Shown here one piece after another: positions 59,085 through 64,000 of a stretch of DNA of 64,000 bases; positions within the stretch are counted from its first letter, which is position 1; each line of letters opens with the position of its first letter. This DNA is from DATAEK01 sp036258055 (GTDB taxonomy: Bacteria; Acidobacteriota; Vicinamibacteria; Vicinamibacterales; 2-12-FULL-66-21). A program made the position numbers and the translations under genes. The stretch lies in contig DATAEK010000061.1 of the NCBI GenBank assembly GCA_036258055.1, positions 1 to 64,000 of the forward strand, given 5' to 3'. The notes beneath the pieces were generated by a model. The model had not been told where the DNA came from. It did not search any database and worked only from the letters and a program-made list of their open reading frames with translations.

Positions 59085-60239
59085 ATGGATATCAAGCTCC
59101 TCACAGAGGTCGAAAAGGCGAGCATCGGTGAGCGTCAGCCGTTGCCCGAGCGCTACCTCCGGCTGTCAGACGACGAGATGGACGCGCGAATTGCCGAGGC
59201 GAAACGCACACTTGGCGAACGCGTCGTCATCCTCGGACATCACTATCAGCGCGACGAGGTGATCAAGTTCGCTGACTACACCGGCGACTCGCTCAAGCTT
59301 GCGCGGGCGGCAGCGAGCCGAGGCAAGGCCGAGTTCATTGTCTTCTGCGGTGTGCACTTCATGGCCGAAAGCGCGGACATCGTCCGCGCGCCGCACCAGA
59401 AGGTGATGTTGCCGGATCTCGCCGCCGGCTGTTCGATGGCCGACATGGCGGCGCCCGATCAGCTCGACATGTGCTGGCGCGAGCTTGGTGAAATGGGGAT
59501 TGCGACCGACGCTACGGACAGCGGACGGGCAGGCGTGATCCCGGTGACCTACATCAACTCTTCCGCCGCCATCAAAGCCTTCTGCGGCGAGCACGGCGGC
59601 ATCGTCTGCACGTCGACCAACGCGCGAGCCATCATGTCGTGGGCGTGGGAGCGCGGCGAGAAGCTCCTGATGCTTCCCGACCAGCATCTGGGGCGCAACA
59701 CCGCGTACGCGATGGGCGTTTCACTCGATGAGATGGTGGTCTGGGATCCCAACGAGATCTGGGGCGGCCTCGAGCCGGACGCCATCAAGCGCGCGCGCCT
59801 GATTTTGTGGAAGGGTCACTGCTCGGTGCACACGCGGTTCACGGTGCAGCAGGTCGATGCCTTCCGGAAGAAGTACCCCCAAGGCAAGGTCATCGCGCAC
59901 CCCGAGTGCACGCTCGACGTCGTCCAGGCATCTGACGCGAGCGGTTCGACCGAGCAGATCATCACGACTGTCAAGAACTCGCCCGCGGGCAGCGTCTGGG
60001 CCGTCGCGACGGAGGTCCACCTCGTCAGCCGGCTCACCCACGACGTCGCACCCGACAAGACCGTGGTCACGCTCGATCCATTCGGCTGCCTCTGCTCGAC
60101 GATGTTCCGCGTGTCGCCGAATCACCTGCTGTGGATTCTTGAAGGCCTGGTTGACGGTCAAATCCACAACCAGATCGTCGTTCCGGAACCGACGAAATCG
60201 CTCGCCAGGCTCGCGCTGGATCGGATGTTGGCGGCCTAG
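59085..60239 (+). CDS. nadA: Quinolinate synthase
   Basis: 384 residues. NadA condenses iminoaspartate and dihydroxyacetone phosphate to quinolinate, the NAD precursor, using a [4Fe-4S] cluster. Cluster Cys are in FVFCGVHFMAES-type (IVFCGVHFMAES), GGIVCTSTNA and DPFGCLCSTM, with the family HHYQRDEV near residue 50. Further hallmarks are MLPDQHLGRNTA, VWDPNEIWGG and HPECTLDV. nadB and nadC are not in the window. Fe-S dependence links it to the suf operon only functionally. Confidence 0.96.
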   Translation: MDIKLLTEVEKASIGERQPLPERYLRLSDDEMDARIAEAKRTLGERVVILGHHYQRDEVIKFADYTGDSLKLARAAASRGKAEFIVFCGVHFMAESADIVRAPHQKVMLPDLAAGCSMADMAAPDQLDMCWRELGEMGIATDATDSGRAGVIPVTYINSSAAIKAFCGEHGGIVCTSTNARAIMSWAWERGEKLLMLPDQHLGRNTAYAMGVSLDEMVVWDPNEIWGGLEPDAIKRARLILWKGHCSVHTRFTVQQVDAFRKKYPQGKVIAHPECTLDVVQASDASGSTEQIITTVKNSPAGSVWAVATEVHLVSRLTHDVAPDKTVVTLDPFGCLCSTMFRVSPNHLLWILEGLVDGQIHNQIVVPEPTKSLARLALDRMLAA

Positions 60240-60251
60240 GCCGAGCTGATA

Positions 60252-60412
60252 CTTGTCGCTGTCCGCTGTCCGCTGGCTGCTGGCTGCTGTCGGCGGGTTG
60301 ATACCCGCTGTCCTCGCTGGACGTCAGCACGTCCTCACCTTGCACAGCACCCTGCCCGTCGCACCCGCCACGGTGCACGCCCGCACGCTGAACGGTGCAC
60401 GCTGAACGTTTG
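60252..60412. repeat. Composite heptamer-phased intergenic repeat, copy 3
   Basis: First part CTTGTC-GCTGTCC-GCTGTCC-GCTGGCT-GCTGGCT, second part rich in TGCACAG, GCACCCT, TGCACGC and TGAACGT units. The same two-part arrangement recurs at 63760-63893. It fills most of the 257-base space between nadA and the superoxide dismutase gene, where no other gene is seen. Confidence 0.75.
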
Positions 60413-60496
60413 AGCGTCAGCTCCCGCTGAGTCGCCAGTGCGCCGACTGTTATAGGATCAGAAGTCTGTCCGGACGACGGAAGAAGGAGAGAGCTG

Positions 60497-61096
60497 ATGG
60501 CGCACGAACTTCCACCGCTGCCCTACGATTACAAGGTCCTGGAGCCGCACATCGACGAACAGACGATGCGGATCCACCACGACAAGCACCACGGCACGTA
60601 CGTCACGAACCTGAATGCGGCGCTCGAGAAGCATCCCGAGCTGCAGCAGAAGAGCGCTGAGGATCTGGTCCGCGGCATCAACAGCGTGCCCGAGGACATC
60701 CGCCCCGCGGTCCGCAACAACGGCGGCGGGCACGTGAACCACACGATGTTCTGGGAGATCATGGGGCCGGGCAAGGGTGGAGCGCCGGGCGGCGCGATCG
60801 GTGATGCCATCAAGTCGTCGTTCGGCAGTTTCGATGCGTTCAAGGAGCAGCTTCAGAAGGCAGGGCTCGGCCGGTTCGGCAGCGGCTGGGCCTGGCTCAT
60901 CGACGCCGGCGGCAAGCTGGTGATCGAGAGCACGGCAAATCAGGACAGCCCGCTGATGGAAGGGAAGAAACCCATCCTCGGCGTGGACGTCTGGGAACAC
61001 GCCTACTACCTGAAGTATCAGAACCGTCGCGCCGACTACCTGACCGCGTGGTGGAACGTGGTGAACTGGGACGCGGTCAACAAGCGGTTCAAATAA
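60497..61096 (+). CDS. sodA: Fe/Mn superoxide dismutase
   Basis: 199 residues; AAGGAG lies about ten bases upstream of the ATG. Converts superoxide to hydrogen peroxide and oxygen. Metal ligands are His27 (MRIHHDKHH), His82 (GGGHVNHTMFW), and Asp and His in VDVWEHAYYLKYQNRRADYL. The NGGGHVNHTMFW and SGWAWL motifs favour the Mn type, but Fe/Mn cannot be separated safely by eye. It converges with the UGA-containing peroxiredoxin-like gene, with which a terminator hairpin is shared. Confidence 0.96.
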   Translation: MAHELPPLPYDYKVLEPHIDEQTMRIHHDKHHGTYVTNLNAALEKHPELQQKSAEDLVRGINSVPEDIRPAVRNNGGGHVNHTMFWEIMGPGKGGAPGGAIGDAIKSSFGSFDAFKEQLQKAGLGRFGSGWAWLIDAGGKLVIESTANQDSPLMEGKKPILGVDVWEHAYYLKYQNRRADYLTAWWNVVNWDAVNKRFK

Positions 61097-61101
61097 TTCT
61101 G

Positions 61102-61129
61102 GTAGGCCCGGCCTCACGGTCGGGCCTAC
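61102..61129. terminator. Shared terminator-like hairpin between sodA and the peroxiredoxin-like gene
   Basis: GTAGGCCCG (61102-61110) pairs with CGGGCCTAC (61121-61129), with an inner GCC/GGT extension around a TCAC loop. There is no U tract. The right arm contains the TAG stop of the minus-strand gene. Confidence 0.6.
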
Positions 61130-61602
61130 AGCGTCAGCTTCGCCAGCGCCGCCTCGATCTCCTCGTGGCTCGGAAACTCCTCCTGGCTCTCGCCGATGAA
61201 CGAGTAGCGGATCGATCCTGACGGATCGATCAGGAATAGCGCCGGGCGCGCGATGTTCCAGGCATCGAGGCCGAACCGGTGCCAGACGCCGTAGGCCTTC
61301 AGCACCTCGCGCGACTCGTCCACGAGGATGTTGAACGGCAGTCCCGCGTCCTCGACATACCGCCGTACAACCGCCGACGACTGCGCGACTACGGCCACAA
61401 CCTGGATCCCTCGAGCCGTGTATTCGGGAGAATGTTCTGCCAGTTCACCGAACCGGCGTCGGCAGTTCGGTCACCACGTGCCGCGGTGAAACGCGAGCAG
61501 CACCGGACCTTTGTTCAGAAAGTCCTGCAGTGACTCGCGGTCGCCTTTCTGCGTCGGCAACTCGAACGGAGGGGCGGTGGTGAGAAGGGACGTCTTCGAC
61601 AT
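61126..61602 (-). CDS. Peroxiredoxin-like (AhpC/TSA) protein, predicted selenoprotein (UxxC)
   Basis: 158 residues if the in-frame UGA at 61473-61471 is read as selenocysteine. ATG 61602 gives MSKTSLLTTAPPFELP, then LLAFHRGTW, Sec44-Pro-Asn-Cys47, RRRFGELAEH, then IQVVAVVAQSS, LPFNILVDESREVLKAYGV, and RPALFLIDPSGSIRYSFIG. This is a full thioredoxin-fold AhpC/TSA domain in which homologues have RGxWCPxC. A hairpin of bacterial SECIS type follows the UGA. Conventional calling would give only the C-terminal 90 residues from 61398. The likely role is thiol peroxidase or redox signalling. moeA lies upstream on the same strand. Confidence 0.87.
61437..61473 (-). promoter_or_regulatory. Putative bacterial SECIS element and Sec UGA codon
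   Basis: UGA at 61473-61471. Downstream on the minus strand, CUGCC (61465-61461) pairs with GGCAG (61441-61437) and CCG (61456-61454) pairs with CGG (61450-61448) around the loop GUU, which starts 17 bases after the UGA with G first. An alternative stem CCGAAC (61470-61465) with GUUCGG (61453-61448) is also possible. Confidence 0.65.
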
Positions 61603-61607
61603 GCGAT

Positions 61608-61640
61608 GGCCAGAATCGCCGCAACTGCCAGAATCGTCGG
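61608..61640. repeat. Nonamer-phased repeat upstream of the peroxiredoxin-like gene
   Basis: GCCAGAATC-GCCGCAACT-GCCAGAATC-GTCGGATTA: related 9-mers similar to the set at 42633-42685. Confidence 0.5.
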
Positions 61641-61697
61641 ATTACCGGTTCGAACACGATCGTCGCGACCGCTGATCGATTCGGACACTCTTGGCAA

Positions 61698-62921
61698 TTA
61701 GAAGAGTTTCACCTCCACCATCTCTCCTGCTTCCACGATGTCGGTCTGCGCCGGGATCTCGATGTAGCCGTCAGCCTGCGACATACTCGTGATGTCACCC
61801 GAGGCCTTGAACGCTGGCACGGCCTGACCGTCCACCAGCTTCACTGAGTAGAACTGATGCCGTCCCGTCGTGGACACGACGCGCCGCGCGAGCGGCACGG
61901 TCGTCGTCTGCGGTCGATGATCGGGCAGGCGTGCGAGTCGCCGCAGCAGCGGGATGAGGAGCATGTACGCGTTCGACAGGCATGAGGTCGGATAGCCGGG
62001 CATTCCCAAGACCGGCTGATTGCCAATTCGTCCGAAGACCGTCGGCTTGCCGGGCTTCACCGCGATGCCGTGGAAGATCACTTCGCCCAGCCGCTGGAGG
62101 ACGTCGAGGATCAGATCGCGTTCGCCGACGGAGCTGCCGCCCGAGAACACCAGCACGTCATGACCCGCGGCCGCCCGGACCGCGGCGGCGAGGTCGTCGA
62201 TAGTGTCAAGAGCGGTCGGCAGGACCACAGGCGTCCCGCCATGGGCGGTGATGACCGCCGACAGCGTGTAGCGGTTGATGTCGTAAATCTGTCCCGCGGC
62301 GAGCGGTCGGCCCGGTTCGACGATTTCGTTGCCCGTCGAGAGGATGGCCACACGAGGTCGCGCGAAGACCTCGATCTCCGTCACGCCGGTGGCGGCGATT
62401 GCACCGATGCGGCTCGGGTTCAGTACGGCGCCCTGTTCGAGAAGCGTCTGACCCGACGCGATGTCAGCCGCCCGCCGGCCGACATGCTGACGCGGGTAGA
62501 CCGGCGTGAGCACACGGATAACGCTCGCGTCCGCGCGTTCCGTCTCTTCCACCATCACCACCGCATCCGCGCCCTCGGGCATCGGCGCACCCGTCGCGAT
62601 CTCGATGCACTCTCCGTGGCTGACGCGGCGAGACGGCACCTGACCCGTGTAGACCTTCTCGATGCAGGTCAGCGATCGGGGATCGTACGGCCCGGCGCCA
62701 AACGTGTCCTCCGCGATCACCGCGTAGCCGTCCATCGCCGCGCGATCGAACGGCGGGACGTCAACCGCGGACACGACCGGCTGAGCGATGACGCGGCCGT
62801 TGGCCTCGCCGATGTGGATGCGCTCGGCCGACTGCACCGGCGTTGCCGATTCCATCATCAGCGTCAGCGCTTCATCGAGCGGAATCGTTTCACGAATGGG
62901 CCGCATGGTTCTGCTGGTCAT
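61698..62921 (-). CDS. moeA: Molybdopterin molybdotransferase MoeA
   Basis: 407 residues. MoeA inserts molybdate into adenylylated molybdopterin to form the Mo cofactor. Motifs: IHIGEANGRVIAQPV, VPPFDRAAMDGYAV, CIEIATGAPMPEGADAVVMVEE, the MoCF/MogA-like domain with VAILSTGNEIV and INRYTLSAVITAHGG, VFSGGSSVGERD, and FHGIAVKPGKPT. The C-terminal domain IV is complete. The gene is on the same strand as the MoaB/MogA-type gene 280 bases upstream and the peroxiredoxin-like gene downstream. Mo enzymes such as formate dehydrogenases are frequent selenoproteins, but none is in this window. Confidence 0.96.
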   Translation of the reverse strand: MTSRTMRPIRETIPLDEALTLMMESATPVQSAERIHIGEANGRVIAQPVVSAVDVPPFDRAAMDGYAVIAEDTFGAGPYDPRSLTCIEKVYTGQVPSRRVSHGECIEIATGAPMPEGADAVVMVEETERADASVIRVLTPVYPRQHVGRRAADIASGQTLLEQGAVLNPSRIGAIAATGVTEIEVFARPRVAILSTGNEIVEPGRPLAAGQIYDINRYTLSAVITAHGGTPVVLPTALDTIDDLAAAVRAAAGHDVLVFSGGSSVGERDLILDVLQRLGEVIFHGIAVKPGKPTVFGRIGNQPVLGMPGYPTSCLSNAYMLLIPLLRRLARLPDHRPQTTTVPLARRVVSTTGRHQFYSVKLVDGQAVPAFKASGDITSMSQADGYIEIPAQTDIVEAGEMVEVKLF

Positions 62922-63074
62922 CTCTCGTCTCTCTTAGTCGGTATTCGGCGTTCGGCGCTCGGATTGCCATCCCATGCCTTTTGGCCGTGCTGGGCTGCCG
63001 CTGGGATACGACCGGGTACTGAATCAGCAGCGCCTGCGACTGCGGCCGAGCACGAATGTGCGAGGCTGCCGCGA

Positions 63075-63092
63075 GCGGGGGTGGGGCCCCGC
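63075..63092. repeat. Hairpin repeat related to the twin-hairpin element (partial copy)
   Basis: GCGGGG, loop GTGGGG, CCCCGC, in the 281-base space between moeA and moaB. It shares the GGGGTGGGGCCCC core and a following AATAATGCC/AAGAATGCC-like tail with the copies at 34986 and 38758, but the first hairpin is missing. The rest of this intergenic space holds loose heptamer phasing (TTCGGCG) and no gene. Confidence 0.6.
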
Positions 63093-63202
63093 GAGCACTG
63101 AATAATGCCAGCCGAGCCTGCGCGCATAACCCGTTCGCTGAACGCGATCACGCGAGCCGCCCGAACCCCGAACCTCGAGCGCCGAGTACCGAGTCCCGCG
63201 CA

Positions 63203-63700
63203 CTATCGTCGCAACTCCCCCACGACGTGCCCGATCTCCGGAAGAATCAGTTTCGTCATCGCCAGGCGAACCGCGTGTTCCGATCCCGGCAGAGAGAAGA
63301 CCGCCGTTCGTTCGATCGTACCCGCGGTCGCGCGGCTCAGCATCGCGGCGGAGCCAACCTCTGCGTAGCTGAGCATGCGGAACAACTCGCCGAAGCCGTC
63401 CAACCGCTTGGTGAGCACGCCGCTGATCGCTTCGTAGGTGCTATCGCGCGCGGTGACCCCGGTGCCGCCGGTCGTGATGATCACATCAGCGTTCGCCGCC
63501 TGAGCGATCACGGTCGCGCGGACGGCATCGGGATCGTCACGAACGATGAGTCGCCCCGCCAACTCGTGCCCCGCCCCGCTCAGAAGCTCGCGAATCGCGT
63601 CGCCGCTCGTATCGTTCGCCTCGGTTCGCGTGTCGCTGATCGTAAGCACGAAGCAGCGCACTGACTTCGGCGCGTCTTTGCGGTGCAGGGCCGTGCTCAC
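63203..63700 (-). CDS. moaB: MoaB/MogA-type molybdopterin adenylyltransferase-like protein
   Basis: 165 residues from GTG 63700. The MoCF domain adenylylates molybdopterin before MoeA. Motifs: CFVLTISDTRTEANDTSG, the MPT-binding ADVIITTGGTGVTARDSTYEAI, the family Asp in LDGFGELFRMLSY, and SLPGSEHAVRLAMTKLILPEIGHV. The choice of GTG rests on TATAAT ending seven bases before it; the frame is open upstream to 63823, but that sequence is heptamer-repeat DNA. It is the same strand as moeA. Confidence 0.92.
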   Translation of the reverse strand: MSTALHRKDAPKSVRCFVLTISDTRTEANDTSGDAIRELLSGAGHELAGRLIVRDDPDAVRATVIAQAANADVIITTGGTGVTARDSTYEAISGVLTKRLDGFGELFRMLSYAEVGSAAMLSRATAGTIERTAVFSLPGSEHAVRLAMTKLILPEIGHVVGELRR

Positions 63701-63707
63701 GGCATCG

Positions 63708-63713
63708 ATTATA
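63708..63713 (-). promoter_or_regulatory. -10 element (TATAAT) for moaB, leaderless configuration
   Basis: Minus strand TATAAT (63713-63708), then CGATGCC, then GTG 63700. It is a perfect -10 hexamer. Confidence 0.6.
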
Positions 63714-63759
63714 TGGCTGGGGGAACAGTGACGCGCGTTGTGGTCGCGATCTCGTGTTT

Positions 63760-63893
63760 CTTGTCGCGGTCCGCGATCCGCCGTCCGCTGACCGCGCTGC
63801 CGCCGCCGCACGTTGCACAGCACGTATCACGCCGCACCCCGCACCTTGCCCGTGCGCACCTTGCACGCTGCACCCTGCACGCTGAACATTTGG
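63760..63893. repeat. Composite heptamer-phased intergenic repeat, copy 4
   Basis: CTTGTCGCGGTCCGCG opens the copy, then GATCCGC, CGTCCGC, then TTGCACAG, GCACCTT, CTGCACC, CTGCACG, CTGAACA. The order matches the copy at 60252-60412. It separates the divergent moaB and the gene at the right edge; no other gene is seen in 63701-63930. Confidence 0.7.
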
Positions 63894-63918
63894 GACGTCT
63901 CCAGCCCGCGGCCCGCGC

Positions 63919-63924
63919 TAGAAT
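63919..63924 (+). promoter_or_regulatory. -10 element (TAGAAT), leaderless configuration
   Basis: TAGAAT followed by six bases (TCGGGG) and ATG 63931. Confidence 0.5.
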
Positions 63925-63930
63925 TCGGGG

Positions 63931-64000
63931 ATGCTCAGGCATTCGTGGCTCCTGCGCGCGGTGGCGGTCTGCGCCGTGATTTCGACCGCGCTCTTCGCGC
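63931..64000 (+). CDS. Start of a secreted or membrane protein, cut by the window edge
   Basis: The 23 codons present encode MLRHSWLLRAVAVCAVIS and then TALFA, a typical signal peptide. The preceding TAGAAT with a six-base spacer supports the start. Function cannot be judged. Confidence 0.55.
   Translation, partial: MLRHSWLLRAVAVCAVISTALFA

Noticed and set aside
60252..60412. CRISPR array
   Set aside because: The units are degenerate 7-mers without spacers of constant length; no cas gene is present.

Overview
The window is GC-rich, densely coded bacterial chromosome. A SUF-type Fe-S operon, futalosine-pathway menaquinone genes, an 825-residue MacB/FtsX-type permease without its own ATPase gene, several secreted proteins of unrecognised family and a bacterial deoxyhypusine-synthase homologue together fit a soil Acidobacteriota, most likely class Vicinamibacteria. 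That placement is an inference from gene content; there is no rRNA gene to test it. I saw no tRNA, rRNA, CRISPR array, insertion sequence or phage gene.

Layout. 1-1.9 kb: two secreted proteins. 2.0-4.4 kb: a compact RiPP locus, a Nif11-type leader peptide precursor followed by a LanM dehydratase that lacks the LanC cyclase half. 4.5-9.7 kb: small hypothetical, LolA-like secreted protein, S41 peptidase, zinc-finger/RGG protein, formamidase-like protein and fabI. 9.8-16.9 kb: BON lipoprotein, ferredoxin reductase-like protein, HD-GYP/GGDEF protein coupled to a subtilisin, and a sigma-54 activator with a membrane partner. 17.1-21.9 kb: deoxyhypusine-synthase-like protein, DUF5615-like protein, nagA, a DUF4097-like lipoprotein and divergent queC/queD. 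21.9-26.2 kb: a metal island in which a DtxR-type regulator fused to a beta-barrel-like domain diverges from a multicopper oxidase, a ZIP transporter and a cupredoxin. 26.2-36.5 kb: UbiE/MenG, a degenerate PilT-like ATPase, CoA-transferase, a UGA-containing glutaredoxin-like gene, homoserine dehydrogenase, aminotransferase, SIMPL protein and rmuC.

36.6-44.7 kb is the suf operon (sufA-B-C-D-S-U-T, rrf2, iscS). 44.8-51.4 kb holds the permease, otsA-otsB and an mqnD homologue. 51.4-57.3 kb is a cobalamin-riboswitch-controlled B12 uptake operon (btuB-D-C-F plus an ATP-pyrophosphatase). 57.4-61.1 kb holds yjbQ, mqnE, nadA and superoxide dismutase. 61.1-63.7 kb holds a second UGA-containing gene, a peroxiredoxin-like protein, then moeA and a moaB/mogA homologue. 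A secreted protein starts at the right edge.

Three things stand out. First, two thiol-redox genes carry an in-frame UGA exactly where the family has the first Cys of CxxC, each followed by a hairpin fitting the bacterial SECIS pattern, so both are probably selenoproteins that ordinary gene calling truncates. Second, the stand-alone LanM-type dehydratase next to a Nif11-leader precursor is an unusual RiPP arrangement. Third, many genes have a TAnnnT element ending only 6 or 7 bases before the start codon, which points to widespread leaderless mRNAs. Intergenic spaces also carry several families of small repeats: a twin-hairpin element, heptamer-phased arrays and nonamer-phased arrays.
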